From contig NZ_CALISE010000020.1 in the NCBI RefSeq assembly GCF_938041965.1, forward strand, positions 1-64,000: DNA of 64,000 nt, in the 5' to 3' direction. The translations under genes and the position numbers were made by a program. Under the pieces are notes generated by a model that saw nothing but the letters and a program-made list of their open reading frames with translations, ran no database searches and had not been told where the DNA came from. Positions 25,757-34,538 of this stretch are shown one piece after another (the first letter of the stretch is position 1; each line of letters opens with the position of its first letter). The DNA is from an uncultured Mogibacterium sp. (GTDB taxonomy: Bacteria > Bacillota > Clostridia > Peptostreptococcales > Anaerovoracaceae).

Positions 25757-27065
25757 GCAGAAAAAAAGAATAATAAATCTAATAGTGTTAATTGTAGCAC
25801 TAACTGCTATGTTACATATCTCGGGTGAAGCATTAGAACCAGTATCTTATTCAACATATTTCAACCACGACCTTGAAGTAATTGACGGTAAAAACAAGAG
25901 TTATGACGTAATATTTGTTGGAGCCTCGAGAGTATATCGGTCATTTGTACCAACTGTGTTTGAAAAGGAAAGTGGATATGATCAAGTGCTTAATGCAGGC
26001 TCATCATCGCAATCCCTTGCGGGCAGCTATTATGAAACAAAAGATTTAATCGAAAGATATCATCCTAAAACTATAGTGCTAGGGGTAACTTTTGATGAAA
26101 TAGTAGAGTATAAACAAATTATTCAAGGTGATTTAATAGTTTATGATAGGTTGACAAATTGTCGGAACAAGGCAAGATTTTTAGTTACTACCTTCAAAGG
26201 GGCAGATTTACTCTATGGAATCAAAGCTTACAGATATAGAAGCTCGTTCAACAAAGAATCAATAAAGGAAAACTATCAGAAAAAGAAGTCTCTGCTAGCT
26301 AGTAACTATGCACCTGAAGTGGTAAATGACGAATACTATGCGGACAAAGGGTTTGTATTTAGTAATAAGTCTTTCCAATCAGGAAATGTACCGATTACGG
26401 GAAATGATAGCTTTAGTAAGAAAAAGCTAGATAGGAATAAAATTGCTTATCTCGATAAGATAGTTACGCTATGCAAAAAGAATGACGTACACCTAATACT
26501 TGTTTCAGGGCCTACAACTGTAATGAGAATATATAACACAAAAGGGTATCAAGAGGCAACAGCCTTCTATAGTAAATATGCTAAAGAAAAAGGGCTAAAA
26601 TATTATAATCTGAATTTATTGCGAAATAGATTAACTTTACTGCCAGATGAGCTAATGCACGACTATAACCATGTCAATGGAAAAGGTGCGGAGGTAACGA
26701 GCCGTATATTTGCAGAGATTCTAAATAAAGAAGAAGCTGGTGAAGACACAGACTCGTATTTCTTTAACAATACAGATGAACTGAAAAAACAAATAAATTA
26801 CGTTGTTGCTGTGAAAGGGAAAATCCAAAAGAAAAAAAGCCATAAATATATTTCGATAAGTAGCTTGCAAAACTCGGATATAGTGCCAGAATACAAGGTT
26901 TCACTATTAAAGGATGATGGGAACACGGAAATTCTGTACGATTATTCAGCTGTAAAAAAGGTTGATATCAGTGGTATTAAAGGAAAGATTATCGTATACG
27001 CAAGAGCAAAGGGAAGTGGAAAAGCATATGATGCGTTTCAAGAATATAACATTGATAAAATATAG
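25743..27065 (+). CDS. SGNH/DltD-like extracellular acyltransferase partner
   Basis: Membrane-anchored protein of 441 residues with one N-terminal hydrophobic segment (about 9-22) and an outward domain. SGNH-hydrolase features are GASRVYRS with Ser62 as nucleophile, and HDYNHVNGKGA with Asp307 and His310. It should complete transfer of the group delivered by the MBOAT protein whose gene it overlaps. The last 90 or so residues form an extra beta-rich region of unknown role. It lacks the GSSELS and HMGWKGW motifs of true DltD, which is encoded at 33372. GTG 25731 is an alternative start. Confidence 0.75.
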   Translation: MQYSKQKKRIINLIVLIVALTAMLHISGEALEPVSYSTYFNHDLEVIDGKNKSYDVIFVGASRVYRSFVPTVFEKESGYDQVLNAGSSSQSLAGSYYETKDLIERYHPKTIVLGVTFDEIVEYKQIIQGDLIVYDRLTNCRNKARFLVTTFKGADLLYGIKAYRYRSSFNKESIKENYQKKKSLLASNYAPEVVNDEYYADKGFVFSNKSFQSGNVPITGNDSFSKKKLDRNKIAYLDKIVTLCKKNDVHLILVSGPTTVMRIYNTKGYQEATAFYSKYAKEKGLKYYNLNLLRNRLTLLPDELMHDYNHVNGKGAEVTSRIFAEILNKEEAGEDTDSYFFNNTDELKKQINYVVAVKGKIQKKKSHKYISISSLQNSDIVPEYKVSLLKDDGNTEILYDYSAVKKVDISGIKGKIIVYARAKGSGKAYDAFQEYNIDKI

Positions 27066-27128
27066 GTTGTATATTAAGTATTAATACTATATAACTAGTG
27101 TAGTCCAAAAGATGAAAGGAGGATGAAG

Positions 27129-28712
27129 ATGACGAGAAGGATTAGAATAGTATTACTCTTAGGTGTGATTTTTATATTCAGCATCGTCTTCGTTAATGCA
27201 GATGAAAGTGGGGATTCTGGAGAAAATCCTGCAAATGGTGTCGTGACAGAAAATGCTGTTCAGGATCATAATGAACAGCAGCAAGATAATGGGACGCAGA
27301 TAAAAAGCCTAGAAGCGGAGACTGCTTCCAGAAATCATACTGATGCACAAGCAACACTGCGGAGTGCTCAAAGACCACCCATATATAACTCGTGGGTTAA
27401 TGAAAATGGTAATCGTTACTATGCAGATGGCAACGGTAACTATGTAAGAGGTATATATGAAATAGATGGTGTTATTTATTTCTTTGACCTGAATACTGGT
27501 GCATTAAAGAGAGAGGCTGGATGGAGAACTTGGGGGAATGGTAGATACTTTACAAACGGCGAAGGAATTGCATATAGAAACAGATTTATAACATTTGGAA
27601 TACCTAAGTACTACATGGGGTCAGATGGTGCGGTGAAGACAGGCATTTATTCAACCCACGATGGACATTTATATAATGCAGATGATTATACTGGTGAAGT
27701 AATTCAGGTTGCACACTGGATAGAGAAATATGGTAAAAGATACTTTTCGAATTCTGTTGGAGAGCTGTATAAGAATCAGTTTATAACATTTGGAGTACCT
27801 AAGTTTTATATGGGATCAGACGGTGCAGTGCAAACAGGAATATTTACTGCAAATAATGGTCGCTTATATAATGCAGATGACCGTACAGGTGAGATTATCC
27901 AGAAGGCACAGTGGATAGAAAAGAACGGCAAGAGATATTTTTCAAATGCTGCGGGGGAACTGTATAAGAATCAGTTCATTAGCTTTGGAAATACATATTA
28001 TTATATGGGATCAGACGGTGCAGTTGTTGTTGGGTCATTCTATTATAACGGTGAAAGTTACACTTCTAATTCAGAAGGAATTGTAAATGAACTGACAGGA
28101 CCTGTTGGAAGCAGTATACTTGGCATAGATGTCTCCTATGCACAGGGAGTTATTGACTGGAACAAAGTAGCAAATGCTGGAATTAAATTTGCAATTATTA
28201 GAGCTGCATTTAGAGGATATGGTACTGGGCGCATTGTTACAGATGAATGGTTTGAAAGAAATATTAAGGGTGCTACTGCCGCAGGGATTAAAGTAGGCGT
28301 ATATTTCTTCTCGCAAGCTATTAATGAAACTGAAGGAGCTGAAGAGGCAGACTATATCGTTAATCAAATTAGAAATTACAAAGTAACTCTTCCTGTTGTT
28401 ATAGATACGGAATATGTATCAGATTCTCGTGCGAGAGGCAATTTAATATCAAAAGAAATAAGAACAGCTGCAGTAAAAGCATTCTGCGAGAGATCTCTTC
28501 AAAGAGGTTATACACCTATGATATACGCAAGCACAAGTTGGCTAAATAATCAGCTTGATATGAGCAAACTAAGTGCATACAAGGTTTGGGTTGCGCAATA
28601 TTATAGTCGTGTAACATATAATGGCAAGTATCACTGCTGGCAATATTCCAGCTCAGGTTCTGTAGATGGTATAAGCAATAGAGTTGATATGAACTACTGG
28701 TATAATAGATAA
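27129..28712 (+). CDS. secreted GH25 lysozyme with three 65-residue wall-binding repeats
   Basis: Signal peptide at about 1-24, then a linker. Repeats of the glucan/choline-binding style follow to about residue 320, and a C-terminal glycoside hydrolase family 25 muramidase domain runs from about 331. Catalytic candidates are Asp334 in GIDVSYAQG and Asp426/Glu428 in VVIDTEYV. The repeats are rich in Tyr, Gly and Trp (WIEKxGKRYFSN, YMGSDGAV), but the paired Trp pattern of true choline-binding modules is not clear, so the ligand is uncertain. ATG 27129 is selected because AAAGGAGG ends at 27122, too close for ATG 27123. It could remodel peptidoglycan carrying the polysaccharide made by the upstream locus. 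Confidence 0.9.
   Translation: MTRRIRIVLLLGVIFIFSIVFVNADESGDSGENPANGVVTENAVQDHNEQQQDNGTQIKSLEAETASRNHTDAQATLRSAQRPPIYNSWVNENGNRYYADGNGNYVRGIYEIDGVIYFFDLNTGALKREAGWRTWGNGRYFTNGEGIAYRNRFITFGIPKYYMGSDGAVKTGIYSTHDGHLYNADDYTGEVIQVAHWIEKYGKRYFSNSVGELYKNQFITFGVPKFYMGSDGAVQTGIFTANNGRLYNADDRTGEIIQKAQWIEKNGKRYFSNAAGELYKNQFISFGNTYYYMGSDGAVVVGSFYYNGESYTSNSEGIVNELTGPVGSSILGIDVSYAQGVIDWNKVANAGIKFAIIRAAFRGYGTGRIVTDEWFERNIKGATAAGIKVGVYFFSQAINETEGAEEADYIVNQIRNYKVTLPVVIDTEYVSDSRARGNLISKEIRTAAVKAFCERSLQRGYTPMIYASTSWLNNQLDMSKLSAYKVWVAQYYSRVTYNGKYHCWQYSSSGSVDGISNRVDMNYWYNR
27522..28085 (+). repeat. three tandem 65-codon repeats in the lysozyme gene
   Basis: Repeat units begin with Trp codons at 27522, 27717 and 27912, exactly 195 bp apart. 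Units two and three share WIEKxGKRYFSN, GELYKNQFI and YMGSDGAV; the third is slightly shortened at its end. Confidence 0.88.
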
Positions 28713-28758
28713 AACAGAAGGATATATAACTTCCTTAATTGAATATTAGATATATATT

Positions 28759-28796
28759 AGAAAGGTACAGATGTAATACTTGTGCCTTTCTTTTTT
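28759..28796 (+). terminator. intrinsic terminator after GH25 lysozyme
   Basis: An 11-bp stem (28759-28769 with 28781-28791, one G-U pair) is followed by a run of T to 28796. Confidence 0.85.
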
Positions 28797-28845
28797 ATGA
28801 AAATGAAGTTAACGAGACCTAATCGCTCCAAGATTATTAATATCA

Positions 28846-28854
28846 TGATATAAT
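28846..28854 (+). promoter_or_regulatory. extended -10 promoter of flavoprotein operon
   Basis: TG-A-TATAAT is a perfect extended -10 element. No good -35 is seen at the expected distance. It lies 40 bp before the first dehydrogenase gene. Confidence 0.65.
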
Positions 28855-28893
28855 TAAAAGGATAATAAACACTTCAACCAACCCGGAGGAAAC

Positions 28894-30327
28894 ATGCTTT
28901 ACGACATAGTCATAATAGGGGCAGGAATCACAGGCTCGATGCTCGCCAGAGAGCTTTCGAGGTACGAGCTCAAAGTAGCGGTTATAGATAAGGAAAATGA
29001 CATCGCAAATGGTGCGACCATGGCGAATTCCGCGATAGTACACACGGGCTATGACCCTGTAGATGGGACTCTAAAGGCGGAGCTCAATGTAAAAGGCGCC
29101 CGCAGGTATCCTAAGATATGCGAGGATTTGCACTGCCACATCAAGAATACAGGAGCATTTGTAGTTGCATGCAGTGAAGAAGAGGAGAAACTTCTAGATG
29201 TACTGGCTGAAAGGGCAGTCTGTAGGGAGATCCCTCATGAATTTCTGAGTGGAGATGAGGCACGCGCCGTAGAGCCTAATCTCAGTGATAGCATAACTAA
29301 GGCATTGTCGTTTCCGACGACCTCAGTGATATATCCGTGGGAGGTTGCCATAGCCTGCATGCAGGTGGCGGTGGGAAATGGTGTTGAGCTATTCCTAAAT
29401 CATGAAGTTAGTAGCGTCGAGAAGAATGACGATGGATACTCGGTCACTGCAAACGGTAAGTCGTTCCATACAAAAGTACTCCTAAATGCTTCTGGAATAG
29501 GAGCTTCGGAGATCTGCCATATGGTGACAGAAGATGCAGGCTTCGAGATAACTCCGAGGCGAGGCGAATACTATGTCATCAGTAACGACGAACATATTGT
29601 AAATAATATAATATTCCCAGTTCCCACTGCCAAGGGTAAGGGAGTACTCGCGATTCCGACGGTTTACGGCAACACGCTCATAGGTCCTAACAGCGAGCAA
29701 TTAGAAGATAACATCACGACGGCAACTAGTACGGGTGGGGCTAGATACCTACGCGAGAATATCGCCAAGATACTTAAGACGGTTCCGCTGCATAAGTCGA
29801 TAAGGACATTTGCAGGGCTAAGACCGAGTTCGACATCAAAGGATTTTGTAATAGGCCCTTTAGATGATGAGAACCCAAACTTCATCAACATCGCTTCTAT
29901 AGAGTCGCCAGGGCTTGCCAGTGCGCCGGCGATTGCGGACTATGTGATAGAGCATTTTATAGCGGACAGATTATGCCTTAAGGAGAATCCAGATGCTGTG
30001 ATGACGAGAGATAAGCCGATTGTCGTCTCGGAGCTATCTGAAGAGGAACGTGAGAAACTCGTGCGTGCAAATTCGCAGTATGCAAATATAGTTTGCAGAT
30101 GCGAGACAATATCCGAGGGAGAGATAGTTTCTGCAATACATGAAGTCTGTGGGGCTAGAAGTGTCAAGGGCATCAAGAAAAGAGTGCGCCCGGGAATGGG
30201 CAAGTGTCAGGGAGGATTCTGCGAGCCTAAGGTCGTAGAAATTCTAGCTAGAGAGCTAAAATGCGCACCTGTCGATATCGTTCAAGATGGGCAGCATTCG
30301 CAGATTTTAGAGAAGGAGAATCGCTAA
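28894..30327 (+). CDS. GlpA-like FAD-dependent dehydrogenase with BFD-type [2Fe-2S] domain
   Basis: DAO-family flavoprotein of 477 residues. The FAD-binding motif GAGITGSMLAREL is at about 9-21 and the DAO fold covers roughly 1-360. The C-terminal BFD-like domain has four cysteines, CRC at about 404-406 and GKCQGGFC near 438-445, expected to bind an iron-sulfur cluster. Proteins of this shape, followed by a second flavoprotein and a DUF1667 protein as here, form the anaerobic glycerol-3-phosphate dehydrogenase-like set of Clostridia. The substrate is therefore probably glycerol-3-phosphate, although no glycerol kinase or facilitator is nearby and a different 2-hydroxyacid cannot be excluded. 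Confidence 0.8.
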   Translation: MLYDIVIIGAGITGSMLARELSRYELKVAVIDKENDIANGATMANSAIVHTGYDPVDGTLKAELNVKGARRYPKICEDLHCHIKNTGAFVVACSEEEEKLLDVLAERAVCREIPHEFLSGDEARAVEPNLSDSITKALSFPTTSVIYPWEVAIACMQVAVGNGVELFLNHEVSSVEKNDDGYSVTANGKSFHTKVLLNASGIGASEICHMVTEDAGFEITPRRGEYYVISNDEHIVNNIIFPVPTAKGKGVLAIPTVYGNTLIGPNSEQLEDNITTATSTGGARYLRENIAKILKTVPLHKSIRTFAGLRPSSTSKDFVIGPLDDENPNFINIASIESPGLASAPAIADYVIEHFIADRLCLKENPDAVMTRDKPIVVSELSEEEREKLVRANSQYANIVCRCETISEGEIVSAIHEVCGARSVKGIKKRVRPGMGKCQGGFCEPKVVEILARELKCAPVDIVQDGQHSQILEKENR

Positions 30328-30328
30328 G

Positions 30329-31660
30329 ATGAGACATTGTCAGGCAGTGGTAATAGGTGGTGGCTGCGGTGGACTTGCGGCAGCTGCGAAGCTAAAGCAG
30401 GAAGGGCTACCGGATGTCATTTTAATCGAGCGTGATATCGAGCTTGGCGGAGTGCTCAATCAGTGCATACATAATGGGTTCGGGCTTACAACCTTCAAAG
30501 AGCAGCTTAGTGGACCCGCGTTTGCAGAGAGATACGAGAGGGAAGCGGCAGCATCTGGCGTCGAGATTAAGCTAGGCACAATGGTTACCCATATGAGTAG
30601 TGACCGTACTATCGAATATGTGAGTCAGGAAGAAGGCTATCAGAGGCTTCAGGCAGATATCATCATCCTTGCTGTTGGCTGTTACGAGAGAAGCCGTGGC
30701 GCCCTTGGGATTCCTGGCGAGCGTCCGTCTGGAGTGTACACAGCAGGACAGGCGCAGAGATACCTCAATATAGATGGATATATGGTCGGACAGAAAGTAT
30801 TTATACTCGGCTCTGGAGATATCGGCCTCATAATGGCTCGCCGAATGAGCCTCGAGGGTGCTGAAGTGCTAGGTGTTGCAGAGCTGATGCCTTACAGCAA
30901 TGGACTACCTCGTAACATGAAGCAGTGCCTCGATGACTTTGGGATTCCTCTATATCTATCTCATACTGTAACTAACATATATGGACGTGATAGACTTGAG
31001 CGCATTGAGCTCACAAAAGTAGATGATAAGAGGCAGCCGATTAAGGGAAGCGAGATGTATTTCGACGTAGATACACTGCTCCTAAGCGTTGGACTGATTC
31101 CTGAAAACACTCTAGCTGAAGAGGCTGGAATCGAAATGGATCCGAGCATCCGTGGACCAATTGTCGACGAGAACTATATGACATCGGTTCCGGGAATATT
31201 CGCATGCGGAAACGGACTTCACGTGCATGACCTCGCAGACTTCGTTACGAAGCAGGCCAGTGAAGCGGCGGCAGGGGCTGCTAGATACTATGAAGCGCTA
31301 AAGCAGAGACTAAAAGAAGCTCATGATGGTGATGAAGCTGAGACCTTCGGGTTATCTCCAGATGATGACGATGAATCTTTAGCCAACAATTCGTACTGTG
31401 AAGCTCACGCTGGAAATATGGTGAGCTACGTAGTTCCTGCGAAACTCCACAAAAAGAGCCTGCCAAAGGCTGTAACCTTTTACTTCCGCGTCCGTAAACC
31501 TATGAAAGATATCACAATAGAGATCTCGAAGGGTGATAAGCTGATGCGCTCCATCCACAAGGATGTAGCTATACCCTCTGAGATGGAGCAGGTGGTAATA
31601 GCTGGTAAACACCTTGAAGAAGCCGATGGGGATTTAACGATTCAGATAAAGGAGAATTAA
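30329..31660 (+). CDS. FAD/NAD(P)-binding oxidoreductase (GlpB-like partner subunit)
   Basis: Pyridine-nucleotide-disulfide-oxidoreductase-fold protein of 443 residues. It begins with GGGCGGLAAAAKL for FAD, and has a second nucleotide motif GSGDIGLIMARRM at about 170-182 and a late FAD segment GIFACGNGLHVHDLAD. It contains no CxxxxC redox disulfide at the thioredoxin-reductase position. A C-terminal region of about 110 residues follows the fold. The gene begins two bases after the previous stop and is followed after one base by the DUF1667 gene, so the three form one operon and presumably one complex that passes electrons from substrate to NAD or quinone. Confidence 0.8.
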   Translation: MRHCQAVVIGGGCGGLAAAAKLKQEGLPDVILIERDIELGGVLNQCIHNGFGLTTFKEQLSGPAFAERYEREAAASGVEIKLGTMVTHMSSDRTIEYVSQEEGYQRLQADIIILAVGCYERSRGALGIPGERPSGVYTAGQAQRYLNIDGYMVGQKVFILGSGDIGLIMARRMSLEGAEVLGVAELMPYSNGLPRNMKQCLDDFGIPLYLSHTVTNIYGRDRLERIELTKVDDKRQPIKGSEMYFDVDTLLLSVGLIPENTLAEEAGIEMDPSIRGPIVDENYMTSVPGIFACGNGLHVHDLADFVTKQASEAAAGAARYYEALKQRLKEAHDGDEAETFGLSPDDDDESLANNSYCEAHAGNMVSYVVPAKLHKKSLPKAVTFYFRVRKPMKDITIEISKGDKLMRSIHKDVAIPSEMEQVVIAGKHLEEADGDLTIQIKEN

Positions 31661-31661
31661 G

Positions 31662-32021
31662 ATGAGAGATGCAGAATTGATTTGCGTAAATTGTCCGAAG
31701 GGCTGCAGAGTTACTGTACATCTCGAAGGCGATAAAATTATAGAAATTGAAGGGTACAGTTGCAAAGAAGGTCTTAGCTATGCAGAGCAGGAGATAACTC
31801 GCCCGATGAGGATTCTGACTTCGACGGTCAGAATCGACGGTGCGGCCAACCGAGTACTGCCGGTTATTACCGAGAGTGACATTCCACTGGACATTTGGCG
31901 TGAGGCGATGAGAGAAATCAAGAAACTTAGAGTGACAGCTCCTGTGGAGATAAACGACGTGATAGTGAGAGACTTTATGGGTACAGGCGTGAATCTGATT
32001 GCGAGTAGGAGTATGAGGTAG
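31662..32021 (+). CDS. DUF1667 small redox subunit
   Basis: A 119-residue protein of the DUF1667 family. Cysteines in ICVNCPKGCRVTV (about 7-14) and GYSCKEG (about 36) form the conserved cluster of this family and may bind metal or an iron-sulfur centre. It is always found as third member of the GlpA-like/GlpB-like flavoprotein operon, probably as electron-transfer or membrane-interaction subunit. That role is inferred from gene association, not shown by the sequence. Start ATG follows a GGAGAA site in the previous gene's end. Confidence 0.78.
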   Translation: MRDAELICVNCPKGCRVTVHLEGDKIIEIEGYSCKEGLSYAEQEITRPMRILTSTVRIDGAANRVLPVITESDIPLDIWREAMREIKKLRVTAPVEINDVIVRDFMGTGVNLIASRSMR

Positions 32022-32036
32022 TTGCGATGATGTAAA

Positions 32037-32073
32037 GATTGTGACAAAATATCAGTATGATTGTGACATAATA
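32037..32073 (+). repeat. direct repeat of GATTGTGACA upstream of dltB
   Basis: Fifteen-base units at 32037-32051 and 32059-32073 differ at one position (GATTGTGACAWAATA) and are spaced 22 bp apart, about two helical turns. TTGTGACA occurs again at 34739-34746. A transcription-factor operator is possible; no clear promoter is seen. Confidence 0.5.
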
Positions 32074-32092
32074 AGGAATTGAGGTAGATCTA

Positions 32093-33292
32093 ATGAGTTT
32101 TTTCTCAGGATTGGATTTTTTTATAACATTAATCATTGCAATTATTCCAGCTATAGTAATAGGACTAAATGGAAAGTCGCTAAGATACTATAGAGGGTTT
32201 CTTACATGCATATTTATTTATCTAATATACCGCAACTCTCTGATGGAACTAGCGTTTTTGACAGGGTATTCTGCAATGTCACTGGGCTTAGTAAAGCTTT
32301 ATCTACTTTCCAGAATAAAGATGGGAAGGAATAAGTTCTTCTATGCATCGGCAGTTATAATAACATTATGTCCATTAATATTGAGTAAGCTAGAAAGCTT
32401 TGTGGGTCATGGCTTTTTTGGATCTGGCAGCACAATCTTTGGTTTCCTTGGATTATCATATATTTTTTTCCGAGTTATACAGACAATTATTGAAATTTAT
32501 GACGGGATTATAAATGAAATAAAGTGGTATGAGTTCCTTGAATTCCTATTATTCTTTCCAACACTTAGCTCTGGCCCAATAGACAGAAGCCGTCGTTTTT
32601 CGCAAGATTATTCTAAAATCTATACAGGGAAAGAATATAGTGAACTGTTATCAAACGGAATAGTTAAAATAATGTGGGGGCTTTTGTATAAGCTGCCGTT
32701 ATCAGGAACAGCTATGTATATTATGAATACATATATGATAAATAAATATGATCCAATTCATATAATTGGGTATGCGTACTCATATGGTTTATATATGTTT
32801 TTTGATTTTGCAGGATATAGTTTGATGGCAGTAGGAACAGGCTATATTCTTGGGATAAAGGTGCCAGATAATTTTAATAAACCATTTATTAGTATTGATA
32901 TTAAAGATTTTTGGGACAGATGGCATATAACATTATCCCACTGGTTTAGGGATTTTATATTCTCGAGATTTTTATTTAACTCACTAAGCAAAAAGAGATT
33001 TAAAAGTAAATTAACGGCTGCATCAGCCGGCTTGATGATTAATATGACATTGATGGGAATATGGCATGGTCTAGAACTTCACTATATAGCTTATGGTGTA
33101 TATCATGGAATATTGCTGGTTATTGCTGAGTTATATCAAAAGAAATCTAGATTCTATAAACTACATAAAAGGGATAAGGTTTATAAAATTGTGTCGTGGT
33201 TTATTACCCTAAATTTAGTTATGTTTGGATTTCTAATATTTTCTGGGCAAGGAAGGGCTGCGGCCATTGGACTTATAGAATATTTAAGATAG
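32093..33292 (+). CDS. dltB: DltB MBOAT D-alanyl transferase
   Basis: Polytopic MBOAT protein of 399 residues, the usual DltB size. The signatures are KDFWDRWHITLSHWFRDFIF and MGIWHGLELHYIAYG, with catalytic-type His325. It takes the D-alanyl group from the DltC carrier on the cytoplasmic side and helps hand it to the outside for teichoic acid or glycan esterification. It is followed by dltD and dltX but is 8 kb away from dltA and dltC. The gene is very A/T-rich. GAGG precedes the ATG at weak spacing. Confidence 0.88.
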   Translation: MSFFSGLDFFITLIIAIIPAIVIGLNGKSLRYYRGFLTCIFIYLIYRNSLMELAFLTGYSAMSLGLVKLYLLSRIKMGRNKFFYASAVIITLCPLILSKLESFVGHGFFGSGSTIFGFLGLSYIFFRVIQTIIEIYDGIINEIKWYEFLEFLLFFPTLSSGPIDRSRRFSQDYSKIYTGKEYSELLSNGIVKIMWGLLYKLPLSGTAMYIMNTYMINKYDPIHIIGYAYSYGLYMFFDFAGYSLMAVGTGYILGIKVPDNFNKPFISIDIKDFWDRWHITLSHWFRDFIFSRFLFNSLSKKRFKSKLTAASAGLMINMTLMGIWHGLELHYIAYGVYHGILLVIAELYQKKSRFYKLHKRDKVYKIVSWFITLNLVMFGFLIFSGQGRAAAIGLIEYLR

Positions 33293-33371
33293 TCATTAAG
33301 AAAAGGGCTATTTATTTAGATAGGACCAGAGCAATAATCATAGTAGTTTAAATGAAATGGAATAATGTGAT

Positions 33372-34538
33372 ATGAAAAAATTAGTTTCGCTTATAATAGC
33401 AGCAATACTAATGCTAGTTACAATATTCGTATATGGTTCACGGATAAAATTGCCAGTGATAACTGGTGAAAAAATTAATGAAGCATATAAAGTAAATACT
33501 GACCAAAGAAATGCATCGATTGAAGTTCTGAAAAAGATATTTGATAAAGATACTGCTGTCGTATTAGGCTCGTCAGAACTTTCAGCAACTGATCAGATTG
33601 GATTCCCATCATACTTATTTGGGAACAGAAAGTCAGAAATGAAGATGGTCCTAATGGGTAGTGGTTACAAGCAATGCTTACACCAGGCAACTGCAGTTGG
33701 TGCATACAGCGATATACTTCCTAAAAAAAAGGTTGTATTAATATTATCTCCTCAATGGTTTACAAAAAATGGATTAGACCCTGATGCGTATGCTAGTCGC
33801 TTTTCTGAAAGACTTTATCTAGAAATGATGGATAACAAAAATATCTCAGAGAAGCTAAAAAAACGCCTTACTAAAAGGTTAAAAATATATCTGGCATCTG
33901 ATTCAAAGCAACTAGAGAGAATTAATTTATACGAGAGACAATATTTTAATCACAATTTAAATCCTGTAGAGCACATAAAAAACAAGGTGTTTAGAGGGTT
34001 CATGGATTTTAAAGAGGACTACGCACTTGCCAAACAACTAAGCAGTGACACGACAGCAGATGCAGGAATTATTAATAAAAGGGATATTAACTTTCAGCGT
34101 TTGATGGGAGAGGCACAGTCTGAGGGTGAAAAAGCATGTACAAATAATGATTTTGGAGTATATGACGAATACTATAACAGCTATATTAAAGATAACGTTA
34201 ATAATTTAAAAAATTCGAATATTAATGAAAGCTATGCTGAATCACCTGAATATGACGACTTTAAAATATTTCTGGATATGTGTAAAGAACTTGATATAGA
34301 ACCACTTATAGTTATAGTGCCAGTAAATGGCAGTTGGTACGATTACACAGGCTTCCCAAAGTCGGGAAGAGAAGCATACTATTCTAAAGTTAGAGAGATC
34401 TGCAAAGAATATAATGTGAAAACAGCAGACTTTTCCGATAAAGAATATGAGAAATATTTCTTGAAAGATATAATGCACATGGGATGGAAAGGATGGGTTT
34501 ACTTTGATGAAGCAGTATTTAATTTCTATAATCAATAA
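33372..34538 (+). CDS. dltD: DltD D-alanyl transfer protein
   Basis: Membrane-anchored SGNH-type protein of 388 residues with an N-terminal helix (about 4-22) and an outward catalytic domain. Family motifs are LGSSELS with the Ser67/Ser68 pair at the nucleophile elbow, LSPQWFTKNG, and KDIMHMGWKGW near the C-terminus with Asp366 and His369. It completes D-alanyl transfer onto the acceptor polymer in known Dlt systems. The ribosome site is poor. The last 32 nt overlap the small dltX frame that follows. Confidence 0.92.
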   Translation: MKKLVSLIIAAILMLVTIFVYGSRIKLPVITGEKINEAYKVNTDQRNASIEVLKKIFDKDTAVVLGSSELSATDQIGFPSYLFGNRKSEMKMVLMGSGYKQCLHQATAVGAYSDILPKKKVVLILSPQWFTKNGLDPDAYASRFSERLYLEMMDNKNISEKLKKRLTKRLKIYLASDSKQLERINLYERQYFNHNLNPVEHIKNKVFRGFMDFKEDYALAKQLSSDTTADAGIINKRDINFQRLMGEAQSEGEKACTNNDFGVYDEYYNSYIKDNVNNLKNSNINESYAESPEYDDFKIFLDMCKELDIEPLIVIVPVNGSWYDYTGFPKSGREAYYSKVREICKEYNVKTADFSDKEYEKYFLKDIMHMGWKGWVYFDEAVFNFYNQ

